A DNA stretch of 64,000 nt from the NCBI GenBank assembly GCA_031277615.1, contig JAITMC010000023.1:186001-250000 (forward strand), given 5' to 3'. Under the pieces are notes generated by a model that was given only the letters and a program-made list of their open reading frames with translations, was not told the DNA's origin and ran no database searches. The stretch comes from Chryseobacterium sp. (GTDB taxonomy: Bacteria; Bacteroidota; Bacteroidia; Flavobacteriales; Weeksellaceae). The position numbers and the translations under genes were made by a program. Shown here one piece after another: positions 53,433 through 63,060 of the stretch (position 1 is the stretch's first letter; every line of letters begins with the position of its first letter).

Positions 53433-55832
53433 ATGATTAACGGATCTCAAAATCCTGTCGCAGGAAAAGACGAAATTTATACTTTGGCAGATTATAGCTT
53501 AGGGTTGGCGTATCTGGATACAAAACCTAAATATACCTGGTCTATTAAAAGGTTATACAGAAAAGAATGGATAGACATCACTAAAAAGCCACAGAAAACG
53601 GGCCTGTCGGTAACTTTTAACTTCGGACCTCATGTGGTAGGAGAAAAATTCCTGCTGGAAGTGTATAAAGAAACCAAGAATATTTTTACACAGAAAAATG
53701 AAACCCATAAAATGGGAGAACTACAGGTAATTCCGGCTTCAGGTAAAGTTCCTAAAATTACTAAAGTAGTTCTTTTTAATCGTGGTGCAAGGGATGTAAA
53801 CAAAGCCAGCTACACCGATAAATTAGTTGCCAGAGCTTATTGTGTGGGAATGTTCAACAAAACCATCAATTTTCATTTATGGGAAGATGATGCACCAGGT
53901 GGCGGGCATAATGCTGAAATCAATAAAAACAACCGTATCAACAAGGCTTATCCTGCAAGGGTAAATGTGAATGGAATTGCAGAAGCGGAAATATCATTAA
54001 GTGCAGACCAAAACGTAATGAAACAGGTTGCCAATCGCTTTATGATGCGTGGTGACACCAGTGAAGGCGCTTTTCATGAGTTTTATGTTACCGCAAGTTA
54101 TGATCATAAAATATTAGGCGCTAACCAAACCAATGTAGATGTTGCTAACCCTGATTACAAAAAACAACAACCTAAACCCAATACACCACAAAAAACAACT
54201 ATACCTCCGCCAAAGAAACCTCAGCAACAAGAAAACTTACTAGCCAAGTCTATTAATTTTATTGTTGATAATGTAATGAAACCCTTCACTATTGAGAAAA
54301 CGAAAACGGCTACTGATGTTGGGAAACAAAAACCACCCCAAAAAAGCACTGAAGGCAAATGCTTTTGTAATAGAGATTTTACCTTAGAAGAAATAAAAGA
54401 AATAATCAAGCAGTTAAGGATTTCAGATGGTAATAAAAATCTAACTGATTTATGGTACAATCAACAAATTCAAGTTAATGACAAAACTGTTGAAGGTTTT
54501 AGAAATGAAATTAATGCTAATTTTGAGAAATTTAAAATAAAATCTTGTGCTCAAAAAATGCATATTTTAGCTCAGGCGACAGTGGAAACAGGTGCATTTT
54601 CATTATCAAGAGAAAAAGGACATAAAGATGGGACTCCATTTGACTATGATCCTTGGAGAGGGCATGGACTCTTACAATTAACACTAAAATCTGCTTATGA
54701 AAAATATGCTATAGAAGTACCAAATATAAATGCTGTTAAAAACCCTCAAAAAATTGCAGAAGATTTACATTTAATAATTCATTCAGGTTGTTGGGAATGG
54801 TCAGAATTTAAAAAAGCTCCTGACAATCTATCATCTGAATTTTTTAAAAAATGGGATAAAGAAACTGCAGGAAAATCTTTAAATCAATTAGCTGAATATG
54901 GAGATAAATATTTAGAATTAATATCAGCTTTATTAAATGGACGCAATAAAACTACAGACATGCCAAACGGATGGACTGAAAGACAAATTGCATATAATCT
55001 TTTAAAAAATTTCATTTTTAAATACGATTATTATCATGGAAATAAAAAAAATGAACCAATAAATGCTGATGGTATTGTAACTTATCACATATATGGAGAT
55101 AATAGAAAAGATAAAATTGAAAAACACATTCCTAAAGAAATAAAATCTGAATTTAAACAGTATTATAAATATGTCTATCATGATAAAAACAATAAAGAAC
55201 ATAATATATGTTTATGTAAATGGCATTTAACTAAGGAAAAAAAGAACGGAACAAAACCGGGAAAAAAACCTGTTCATAGTAAAATTATTGAAGACAAGTA
55301 TGTTAATGAAGGGCAAACAGATCGAAGAATAAAATATGAAAATGGAGATATTGCAGAGTATGGAAGTAATGAGGGGTTAACTTTTTGGGTATTATATAAA
55401 GTTTCTGGTAATAATATTCAATTGGTAGAAATGCCTGATTTATTAAACTATAATAGTAATGGTGTAGTAATTAAATATAAGTTCACACAAACACAAAGAA
55501 GATATACAGACCCTGATTATATGGCTGTTTTTATCGGAGCATTAGCTGATTGTGGATTTAGCGATGTCCGAACGACTGGAAGCTGCTTCCGTGAAGCTTC
55601 TTGTTTTCCAAGTGTTGAACATGTTAATGGAAAAAGTATTGATACTTTATATTTGGACGATGTAAGGGAACAACAACTTATAAATGCATTCCATAAATTT
55701 GGAATTACAAAACAATTGCGAGGCAGTAAAAAGAAGGCATTTAATCATACAAGTAATGGAAAAAAACTTCACAATAGTCATTTACATTCAGGTATAATAG
55801 CAAATGGTACAATAAAAATAATAAGAGAATAA
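53433..55832 (+). CDS. Putative peptidoglycan-degrading effector: GH19-like and LAS-metallopeptidase regions
   Basis: The 799-aa protein has no signal peptide. Residues 1-240 form beta-rich carrier domains, and 241-300 are a Pro/Lys-rich linker. Residues about 305-540 resemble GH19 chitinase/lysozyme (AQATVETGAFSLSREKGHKD, DPWRGHGLLQLTLKSAY), with a likely catalytic Glu in VETGAF. At the C-terminus, HVNGKSID (His 730, Asp 737) and HLH (His 783, His 785) form the HxxGxxxD...HxH metal site of LAS peptidases (VanX/M15/M74 type). So it may cut both glycan and peptide bonds. It follows a PAAR-like gene and overlaps a lipoprotein gene by TAATG. Base composition turns AT-rich near 54340, inside the gene. 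Confidence 0.85.
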   Translation: MINGSQNPVAGKDEIYTLADYSLGLAYLDTKPKYTWSIKRLYRKEWIDITKKPQKTGLSVTFNFGPHVVGEKFLLEVYKETKNIFTQKNETHKMGELQVIPASGKVPKITKVVLFNRGARDVNKASYTDKLVARAYCVGMFNKTINFHLWEDDAPGGGHNAEINKNNRINKAYPARVNVNGIAEAEISLSADQNVMKQVANRFMMRGDTSEGAFHEFYVTASYDHKILGANQTNVDVANPDYKKQQPKPNTPQKTTIPPPKKPQQQENLLAKSINFIVDNVMKPFTIEKTKTATDVGKQKPPQKSTEGKCFCNRDFTLEEIKEIIKQLRISDGNKNLTDLWYNQQIQVNDKTVEGFRNEINANFEKFKIKSCAQKMHILAQATVETGAFSLSREKGHKDGTPFDYDPWRGHGLLQLTLKSAYEKYAIEVPNINAVKNPQKIAEDLHLIIHSGCWEWSEFKKAPDNLSSEFFKKWDKETAGKSLNQLAEYGDKYLELISALLNGRNKTTDMPNGWTERQIAYNLLKNFIFKYDYYHGNKKNEPINADGIVTYHIYGDNRKDKIEKHIPKEIKSEFKQYYKYVYHDKNNKEHNICLCKWHLTKEKKNGTKPGKKPVHSKIIEDKYVNEGQTDRRIKYENGDIAEYGSNEGLTFWVLYKVSGNNIQLVEMPDLLNYNSNGVVIKYKFTQTQRRYTDPDYMAVFIGALADCGFSDVRTTGSCFREASCFPSVEHVNGKSIDTLYLDDVREQQLINAFHKFGITKQLRGSKKKAFNHTSNGKKLHNSHLHSGIIANGTIKIIRE

Positions 55833-56509
55833 TGAAAAAATATATAAATATAGTTTTTGTATTTGTAATAATAATTTCTTGTAAAAAATTGTCGAAACAA
55901 AGTGATTCACAAAACACAAAGCCAATTATTACAGAGAATAAAAAATTTATGGAATTTAAGGAATTTGGTAATGTTGAAATAACTAAGGAAATATTTCCTG
56001 TCAGCTGGCTAATAAACACTTATGATAACGAAAACATTGTAATTTCTAAAAAAGATAAAGAGTATCAGAAAAAGTTTGAGCAAATAGATTATTTTAAAAA
56101 TTTAAAAGAAGGAATAAAAACAAATGATGGAAAACTTTTGCTATTTATAAAAAAAGACAGTCTGCTAAATTTATCAAAGATAGATTCATTAAATATTATT
56201 GATTCAACTATTATTAATGAGCAAAATAAAATTTACTATTTAAAAATTATTGCAAATAGAGATGATGGAAAAACTGAGTATCCAATAGATATTTATAGAT
56301 TAGATATGGTACTTTATAACAAAGGTATTCCACAGAAAAATATAAATCTTTATACAGAAATTGACTTTCCGTATTTAACAAAACAAAATATCTGTTATTT
56401 AGATAAATACGGGCAAGTTACATGTTCTGAATTTATAATTGAAGAAGCAAAAGTTACTTTTAAAGGTAGGAAGAACCAAGATGCAAAGAAAATCTTTAAT
56501 ATAAATTAG
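55832..56509 (+). CDS. Lipoprotein, candidate immunity protein of the effector
   Basis: The 225-aa protein has an SPII signal (lipobox IISC, Cys 17) and an otherwise unrecognised mature domain. Its start codon overlaps the stop of the effector gene (TAATG), so both are translated together. The product would sit in the periplasm, where an effector against peptidoglycan acts; this position is typical of immunity proteins. Function is inferred from context only. Confidence 0.8.
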   Translation: MKKYINIVFVFVIIISCKKLSKQSDSQNTKPIITENKKFMEFKEFGNVEITKEIFPVSWLINTYDNENIVISKKDKEYQKKFEQIDYFKNLKEGIKTNDGKLLLFIKKDSLLNLSKIDSLNIIDSTIINEQNKIYYLKIIANRDDGKTEYPIDIYRLDMVLYNKGIPQKNINLYTEIDFPYLTKQNICYLDKYGQVTCSEFIIEEAKVTFKGRKNQDAKKIFNIN

Positions 56510-56569
56510 AAAACTTAAACTTTATTCATTTTCTGATTATTTATTTTTGACAAATATTAAAATAATAAT

Positions 56570-57166
56570 ATGATGAAAAATACATTATTTATTTCTTCAA
56601 TTTTTATAACTATTATACTTAATCTGTGTTGCAATCAAACAGATAAGGTTATACATAATAGCCTTACTACCAATAATTTTTGGGGTGATAAATCATTATC
56701 ATTCTCAAATTATTTTTCTTCATTAAATGATAAAAATAGTTATCAGCTTTTAAAACAACAAAATCTTATTTATGAAAAAGAATATTTAAATTTCACTAAA
56801 CCGCTTACAACTACACTAAGAAACAATTTAGATGTAAATTTAATTAAAAACCAGACTGTTAATCAGGATGAGATAAAAATAAACCTTTATACCTATAACA
56901 GAAATAAAAAAATAGATTCAATTCAATTTTATAGAAAAATTAATAATGATGATTATGGCAGATATTATTCGCTATCCTATTTGAACATCCAGCAAAATAA
57001 AATTTGGCAAATAAAATATTTTCAATCATCCAAAAGTAAATTAACACAGGTGATTTCTTATTCAACAAGTATAATTCTGAAAGATGGTCATATTAAAACG
57101 GATTCACTTTTTTATATGGATGAATCTTTAGAAGCAGAAATTGATAGACTTAAACTCTATTATTAA
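56570..57166 (+). CDS. Orphan lipoprotein in the effector island
   Basis: The 198-aa protein has an SPII signal (LNLCCNQ, Cys about 21) and a Tyr-, Asn- and Lys-rich mature region with no known domain. Codon use follows the AT-rich island. It may be an extra immunity gene kept from an earlier effector. Confidence 0.75.
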   Translation: MMKNTLFISSIFITIILNLCCNQTDKVIHNSLTTNNFWGDKSLSFSNYFSSLNDKNSYQLLKQQNLIYEKEYLNFTKPLTTTLRNNLDVNLIKNQTVNQDEIKINLYTYNRNKKIDSIQFYRKINNDDYGRYYSLSYLNIQQNKIWQIKYFQSSKSKLTQVISYSTSIILKDGHIKTDSLFYMDESLEAEIDRLKLYY

Positions 57167-57180
57167 TTGCAGTTTAAAAA

Positions 57181-58275
57181 ATGAAAATATATTTTTTTGT
57201 AATATTCTTATTATTTATTGGATGTAATTCTTCCGGTCAAAATAATGATGGTTCAAATACAACTCTGAATAATGATGTAATTCAGAAAAAAGTCCAAATC
57301 GATTCTTTAAAAATTTACTTTCATAAGGCAGAAGAAAATAATAGTAAAGAAAATGAAATAAAGTTTATTAACGCATTTCCCAACTCATTTTTGCAATTTC
57401 AGAAAACATTTGGATATGATGATTCACAAGAAAAAGGAATGCCTCTTTATAAAGAATCTTATGATTACATTCAATTGTTTTTTAAATCTATCAATAAAAA
57501 TCCTTCTTATAATAAAAAGATATTCAATTTAGCTATTAATGGCTATTGGAATGCTGATGCAGAAAATTTTTTGCAAATGAATTTAGAAAAATATGTTTCT
57601 GAAAATCCATTATTAGTTTGTAAAATTTTGAATGAATATACAATAGAACAACAACAAAGTATATGGAATTTTATTTCTGATGGCATTGAAAGTAAAAAGG
57701 AAATTCCAAAATACCTAGATGATATTAAAAAATGTAATGATAAAATATATACACTTGCTGTTAAAAGTTTCAAATCTTCTAAGGGTGATAAAGAAAGTTC
57801 AACTTTTCAAACCTATGTTTTAGATACAACAAAAATGAAAACAAATGGCAAAGAGTTTAGAATTTCCGTTTTAGAAGATAGTAAAAATAAAAACGCTGAA
57901 AAACACACGGGTTTACCAGTAGTTATAGAAGTTAAAAATGGAAATAAGTATGATAAGATAAATGAAAATAACGACCTCATCTTTAAGAATGATGAAAATT
58001 GTGTTATTGGAGAATATAGCAAAACAAGTGTCAAAAATAATTATTTTACTATTGAACAGGTATATTGTAAAGGCTTTTTATATGTTCAATCTTATACAAC
58101 ATTTAAGATAATTGATAATGATAATATTTTCCTGCACAAATATGGTGAAGAATATACAGATCGCAGTAATCCTGATAAGGAGATTCAATCTATAACAAAA
58201 TCTGAAAAAGATTTTGGAAAAGTCAAATTCGAAAAGGTAACAGAGGAGTTCTTAATGAAATTAGTAAAAGAATAG
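57181..58275 (+). CDS. Lipoprotein of the effector island
   Basis: The 364-aa lipoprotein (lipobox FIGC, Cys 15) has a helical N-terminal half and a beta-rich second half (SFQTYVLDTTKMKTN onward). No family is recognised. It is 14 bases downstream of the preceding lipoprotein gene and is followed by a short coding scrap (58299-58433). Confidence 0.78.
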   Translation: MKIYFFVIFLLFIGCNSSGQNNDGSNTTLNNDVIQKKVQIDSLKIYFHKAEENNSKENEIKFINAFPNSFLQFQKTFGYDDSQEKGMPLYKESYDYIQLFFKSINKNPSYNKKIFNLAINGYWNADAENFLQMNLEKYVSENPLLVCKILNEYTIEQQQSIWNFISDGIESKKEIPKYLDDIKKCNDKIYTLAVKSFKSSKGDKESSTFQTYVLDTTKMKTNGKEFRISVLEDSKNKNAEKHTGLPVVIEVKNGNKYDKINENNDLIFKNDENCVIGEYSKTSVKNNYFTIEQVYCKGFLYVQSYTTFKIIDNDNIFLHKYGEEYTDRSNPDKEIQSITKSEKDFGKVKFEKVTEEFLMKLVKE

Positions 58276-58298
58276 AATAGAGTTAATACTTTATTTAA

Positions 58299-58433
58299 AT
58301 TACCTGTCTAGTAAAAGCATTATTAAATTATTATAGTTTAGATAAGAACAAAATTGATTGTCATGAGCATTTAGCCGCTAAAGAAAAAGGTGATGGACAA
58401 GTTGTATATAATGCATCTAAAGATTATTCATAA
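58299..58433 (+). pseudogene. Coding scrap: tail of a lost gene
   Basis: A 44-codon open stretch without a start reads ITCLVKALLNYYSLDKNKID and ends CHEHLAAKEKGDGQVVYNAS-KDYS before a stop codon (final residues given in part). It has a Cys-His cluster and protein-like composition, as would be left by the C-terminus of a replaced toxin module. Identity unknown. Confidence 0.35.
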
Positions 58434-58453
58434 TTACGGATAAATAAAAACAT

Positions 58454-59317
58454 ATGAAAAATATCATTTTAGGACTCATATTACTTGCAAATTTTTCATT
58501 AGCATGCAAAGGACAGGATAAAGACACTAACAAAAAAGAAAACAAATCACAGAAAACAATCTTCTATACGTCAAAATGTGATGGTAATTATTCGACTGGA
58601 GAAAACTTATCCGAAAAAGATAAAAAATGGACTCTCACAAAAGCAGATGTTGATAAAATAATGAGTTTATCAACTGAAATTACTGAGAATGAATTACATT
58701 TTGCTTATCCTGTAACACCTTGCAATATTAATATTCATGGCTATCAATATAATGGCAAAAAATATGATTTACAAATAAATGGAGGTTCATACATTTCACT
58801 TTTTGATGGAAAGAAAACAATAATATTAGGATGTAATTCTTATGAATGTTCTAAATATTTCCTTAAACCAAAAGAAAACACGGAAGATGAAAATGGAGAT
58901 GATAAAATTGAAGCTAATAATTCTGACTTGAAAAAATATAATATTGATATTAATAAAAATAAAATTCTTGATTTACTGACCGTAGAAAAAGGAAATTCAG
59001 ATATAACTTTAAATGCAATTATTGATAATAAATCTGTTCTTATTAAAAAAGTCATTTGTGATAGCTTAAGTATAGAAACCAACGTTAAAAATGGACAATC
59101 CTTTAATTTAATTATTGGATATATTGATCAAAATGCGAAACTTTTTAGAAAAGTTGTAATTCCTGTTTTTTATAGAAATAATGATTTTCAATTAGAAAAA
59201 ATATTTATTTCAATTCTGGGAATAAGTGCAAAAACTGGTAATGAAGAATGGTTTAATAAAGAAAAGGACCATAAAACATCACTTGAAAATTTTGATTTAG
59301 ATAAGATTTTAGAATAA
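58454..59317 (+). CDS. Lipoprotein of the effector island
   Basis: The 287-aa protein has an SPII signal (lipobox SLAC, Cys 18) and two apparent halves: about residues 30-140 (with CDGNYSTGENLSEKDKKW) and a beta-rich second part. It is not clearly related to its neighbours. Its stop overlaps the next start by TAATG, so it is coupled to the first of three paralogues. Confidence 0.78.
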   Translation: MKNIILGLILLANFSLACKGQDKDTNKKENKSQKTIFYTSKCDGNYSTGENLSEKDKKWTLTKADVDKIMSLSTEITENELHFAYPVTPCNINIHGYQYNGKKYDLQINGGSYISLFDGKKTIILGCNSYECSKYFLKPKENTEDENGDDKIEANNSDLKKYNIDINKNKILDLLTVEKGNSDITLNAIIDNKSVLIKKVICDSLSIETNVKNGQSFNLIIGYIDQNAKLFRKVVIPVFYRNNDFQLEKIFISILGISAKTGNEEWFNKEKDHKTSLENFDLDKILE

Positions 59318-60513
59318 TGAAAAATCTCTTTTTAATAGTATTTACATTTCAATTATTTTCTTGTCAAAAAAAAGACAAGAATACAATAACCAATAATTCA
59401 AGTAATATTGTTATGGAAATACCAAAATGCTTAAACGCTCAACTTACGGCAGGTTCTTCTGCTGAAAAAAGCGAAACAGATTATCCTAATTATACATTTA
59501 GTGAAACAGATTTAGATTGTTCTATTCCCTTATTAGAAAAAGAGTTACAAAAGAGATCATATAAATTTCCAACATCTGAAGAGTTTGCTAATAAGGTCCT
59601 TGAAATTTTTAAAAGAAAAATAGATTATAAAAAGTCAACAAACTATGTATATATAGATGGAAATGATGCTTGTAACAAACAAATTGTTTACAATAAAAAT
59701 TCTGAAGATGATATGATTTCCAGATCTTATTATCTTGTAAAAAACAAAAGCTTTATTACAGAATTATTATCCATTCCTGAAATTACTGATTATTCTAAGG
59801 AGTTTCCAGAATCTAAAAAATTTGAAGAACAACAAGTAAACAATACGCAAGGTGATATAAAAATTGTAAAATGGAATGAAGAAAAAGACTTGAATCAGAC
59901 AAGGTTGAAAAACATTGAAAAACTTGTCAATAGAAATTTATTTTTATTTAATAATAGAAACGAACAGTTAGTATGGTTGTTATTTAATGATGAAAATTTT
60001 TTAGAAATACTTTGTAAAATATATGGTTATGATAAAAATGATAAGATAAATCAATATTTTATAAAGAAAATAGTTACAAATCATAACATAGATAATAATA
60101 TCGCTTTTTTCATTGGCAAAAACTGCGAGAATAAAGTAAATATTAATCAAAATTTTATTAACTCTTTTAACTCTTATCTAACATCTTCAAAAAAACCAAA
60201 TGATGCTTTAATCTTAAGAAATATTGCGTCAAGAATTATGAATGATAGTAAGTATAGTGCACTATCTAAGGAAGAAAAAATAAAATCAATAAGTTATTTA
60301 GCAAATGTATATGACCCTGTTTTTAAAGCTTTTCATAATGAAGATGCAAATTGGGGTTCCCTTACAATATTAGCTGATGCAAAAGATTTTTATAATACAG
60401 ATTGGGAAGAGATGAAATCAATTATTATTAAAAATAATTATTACAACCTTCACAACCTTAAAATGGCTTTAGAATATGCTGAAGAATTTGATTCAGTAGG
60501 AGCACCAGACTAA
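59317..60513 (+). CDS. Paralogous lipoprotein family, copy 1
   Basis: The 398-aa lipoprotein (lipobox LFSC, Cys 16) belongs to a family of three tandem paralogues. Shared segments include VNRNLFLFNNRNEQLVWLLF, DENFLEILCKIYGYDKNDKI and the ending HNLKMALEYAEEFDS. The domain is unknown. Start overlaps the previous stop. Confidence 0.8.
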   Translation: MKNLFLIVFTFQLFSCQKKDKNTITNNSSNIVMEIPKCLNAQLTAGSSAEKSETDYPNYTFSETDLDCSIPLLEKELQKRSYKFPTSEEFANKVLEIFKRKIDYKKSTNYVYIDGNDACNKQIVYNKNSEDDMISRSYYLVKNKSFITELLSIPEITDYSKEFPESKKFEEQQVNNTQGDIKIVKWNEEKDLNQTRLKNIEKLVNRNLFLFNNRNEQLVWLLFNDENFLEILCKIYGYDKNDKINQYFIKKIVTNHNIDNNIAFFIGKNCENKVNINQNFINSFNSYLTSSKKPNDALILRNIASRIMNDSKYSALSKEEKIKSISYLANVYDPVFKAFHNEDANWGSLTILADAKDFYNTDWEEMKSIIIKNNYYNLHNLKMALEYAEEFDSVGAPD

Positions 60514-60533
60514 ATTCTCTATTGTTATATCCA

Positions 60534-61754
60534 ATGAAAAAATTCTTTTTAATATTATTTGCGTTTCAACTTTTTTCTTGTCAGAAGGAAAGTAAAGCAA
60601 CCATTGAAGATAAAAAAGATATAAATACTAGCAATATCACAAAAATAGAAGATGTTCTAAAAAAACAATTAAATGCTGGTATGTCAGGTTTATTTGAAGA
60701 AACCACAGATGGGGAAACCTATCAGTATACCAGTCAGGATTTAGATGCTATAATACCATTACAAAAAGAAAAATTAAAGTTATCTGGATTTAGGTTTCTT
60801 ACAAATTCAGGGTTCAATGACAAGGTAAATGAAATTTTTGGACGTATAATTGATTCCCAATCTCAATTAAAATATTTATACGCAACTCCTTTAGACAAGT
60901 GTGAAAAAAATATAGTTTTTAATAGAAATAAGTACACTGCAAGTATAAATCCCCCATCATATTATATTATCAAAAATGAAAATTTTATTACAGATTTATA
61001 TGCAATACCTGAAATTATTGATTATCAAAAAAAATACTCTAATATATCTATGTTAGAAGATAATATTAATACTAATACTATAATAGATGGTAACAACGTA
61101 AAACTAAATCTGTGGAAAGATGCAGATGATTTACAGAACCGAAGATATTTCAATGAACAGTTATTAGTTAATAGAAATAAATACTTATTTAATGACAATA
61201 AAGCAAGTTTGGTTTGGCTAAAGTCTAATGATGAATATTTTTTAGAATCATTAGTTAAGATATTTGGATATACAAAGGATAAGGATTTACTAGGATGGGT
61301 AATGAAAAGAAATGAATCTAAAGCAAATGATTTTGTTAACCAGTTTCTTTTTGTGAGAAATTGCAAAGGTGAATTAGAAATAAGAGAAGGCATCTTAAAA
61401 TATATAGAAGACCATACAACAGAAGATGAAAAAACTCAGAATTACGTAAATGCCATTGCATCATATGATGTAAATGATAAAAATAATAATTGGAATGACA
61501 AAGAAATCATTAAAATAAGAGCCTATATAGCCAATACTTATGATTTTTTATTTATGAAATATCAAAATATAGGTAATACTAATATTGGACGATTCAGTTA
61601 TTTAGGGCTTATTTTTTATAACTCAAATAAAGAAAATAGCAAGGATTGGCAACAAATTGAAGAAAATTTTAAGCAGAATAATTATTATCATTTACCACAC
61701 TTAAAAAATGTTTCCAGTTTTGCACTAGAATTCGAGTCAGGTGCTTTTTACTAA
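60534..61754 (+). CDS. Paralogous lipoprotein family, copy 2
   Basis: From the ATG at 60534 the product is 406 aa with lipobox LFSC (Cys 16). It matches copy 1 in LVNRNKYLFNDNKASLVWLK, DEYFLESLVKIFGYTKDKDL and HLPHLKNVSSFALEFES. An upstream TTG at 60522 would only add four residues before the signal peptide. Its stop overlaps the next start (TAATG). Confidence 0.8.
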   Translation: MKKFFLILFAFQLFSCQKESKATIEDKKDINTSNITKIEDVLKKQLNAGMSGLFEETTDGETYQYTSQDLDAIIPLQKEKLKLSGFRFLTNSGFNDKVNEIFGRIIDSQSQLKYLYATPLDKCEKNIVFNRNKYTASINPPSYYIIKNENFITDLYAIPEIIDYQKKYSNISMLEDNINTNTIIDGNNVKLNLWKDADDLQNRRYFNEQLLVNRNKYLFNDNKASLVWLKSNDEYFLESLVKIFGYTKDKDLLGWVMKRNESKANDFVNQFLFVRNCKGELEIREGILKYIEDHTTEDEKTQNYVNAIASYDVNDKNNNWNDKEIIKIRAYIANTYDFLFMKYQNIGNTNIGRFSYLGLIFYNSNKENSKDWQQIEENFKQNNYYHLPHLKNVSSFALEFESGAFY

Positions 61755-62923
61755 TGTTTAATATGATGAAAAATACTATAATCTTATTTTTTGTAGCAAC
61801 AAGTTTACTAAGTTGTCAAAATAAAAACCCGGAAATTCAGTCAGAATCAGAAAACACACAAATGAACATAGATTTAATAAAAAAGCACTTAAAACTTCAA
61901 GAAAAAATTGAGCTTTCTGAAAATGATACAGATACAACACATTTGTATCATTTAACAGAAATCGATATAGAATTAGGCGGAGAAATAGTTTCACAAGGAT
62001 TAAAAAACAATAACTATAAAGTTCCTCAAAATAATGATTTTGAAAAGAAAGTAAAAGAAGTTTTTGTAAACAATTGCGATTGTAAATATGCAGGTGTAAA
62101 AAAACACAACAATTTTAACACCTATATTCTTAATCCTAATATGGAAAGTAATATTGAAAAAACAGAATATAATTATACTTATGACCATATTTTCAGTTTT
62201 CCTCAATACAAACTTATTGTCACTTTACCATTATTAAATGACATTGTTGAAGTGCAGAATAACAATAGTTTAAAAATTCATTTAGACCAAAATACAATTG
62301 CAAGAAATAAATATTTATTCAACAATAGTGATGGAGATTTAGCTTGGTTATGGGCTAATGATAAAGAATTTTTGAAAAACTTAGTTATTTATTTTGGCTA
62401 CGATAAAGATAAAAAGCTAAACGATTGGGTTATTAGTAATTTATACAAAGAATATTTAAAAGAAGGAGTTGATAAAACAAGTGAAATAGGAAATATAATT
62501 TTTGTGAAAAACTGTGAAAATAACCTAACAATTAGAAAAGGCTTACTCAATTACGTAGAAAAATATACAACAAAAGATGATGATAAATACATTACTGCTC
62601 TTTCTCAATATATGATAAATGAATTATATAACGATGATAAAAAATCATCATTCACAGATGAGGAAAAAGCAGAAATTGTAGCACATATTTCTAATATTGA
62701 AATTCAAGGATTCAATAAATATAAAGGAGTAAGTACCAATGCCTGGACTAGAAATGCAAGTACATTATTTTATTTACAAAGCAAAAATGCAATGAATCAC
62801 TTTGAAATATTAGATATACTTAAAAAACACAATTATTTCGGATTTTCATTTTTAAAAAACTATATCGAAAGCGGAGAACTTGAAAATGAAATCCCACCAA
62901 CTACACAAGGAGATGAATATTAA
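61754..62923 (+). CDS. Paralogous lipoprotein family, copy 3
   Basis: The 389-aa lipoprotein (lipobox LLSC; the start could be at 61754 or 61763) is the most diverged paralogue. It keeps IARNKYLFNNSDGDLAWLWA and DKEFLKNLVIYFGYDKDKKL. The C-terminal FLKNYIESGELENE replaces the EYAEEFDS-type ending. A shattered fourth copy seems to follow. Confidence 0.8.
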   Translation: MFNMMKNTIILFFVATSLLSCQNKNPEIQSESENTQMNIDLIKKHLKLQEKIELSENDTDTTHLYHLTEIDIELGGEIVSQGLKNNNYKVPQNNDFEKKVKEVFVNNCDCKYAGVKKHNNFNTYILNPNMESNIEKTEYNYTYDHIFSFPQYKLIVTLPLLNDIVEVQNNNSLKIHLDQNTIARNKYLFNNSDGDLAWLWANDKEFLKNLVIYFGYDKDKKLNDWVISNLYKEYLKEGVDKTSEIGNIIFVKNCENNLTIRKGLLNYVEKYTTKDDDKYITALSQYMINELYNDDKKSSFTDEEKAEIVAHISNIEIQGFNKYKGVSTNAWTRNASTLFYLQSKNAMNHFEILDILKKHNYFGFSFLKNYIESGELENEIPPTTQGDEY

Positions 62924-62936
62924 AATCAATTGCATT

Positions 62937-63060
62937 TTTTAAAAATTTAAAAGAAGGAATAAAAACAAGGGAGTTATTATAACTAATGAAAAACCTCCTT
63001 CTAATATTACTTGCATTTCAACGATTCTCTTGTCAGAAGAAAAATAATAAGTTCATTTGA
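62937..63060 (+). pseudogene. Gene scraps: copy of an immunity-gene segment and a lipoprotein signal
   Basis: A 32-base stretch at 62937-62968 is identical to 56092-56123 inside the first immunity-type lipoprotein gene. Right after it, 62986-63060 encodes only MKNLLLILLAFQRFSCQKKN followed by a few residues and a stop. This is the signal and lipobox of the paralogous family (compare copy 1 and copy 2) with no mature domain. Both are debris from recombination between family members. Confidence 0.65.

Noticed and set aside
59317-62923. Surface-export signal after the lipobox Cys in the paralogous lipoproteins (QKKD, QKES)
   Set aside because: It resembles the Capnocytophaga surface-lipoprotein signal, but the match is short in a Lys-rich AT-biased region and differs between copies, so surface location is not claimed.
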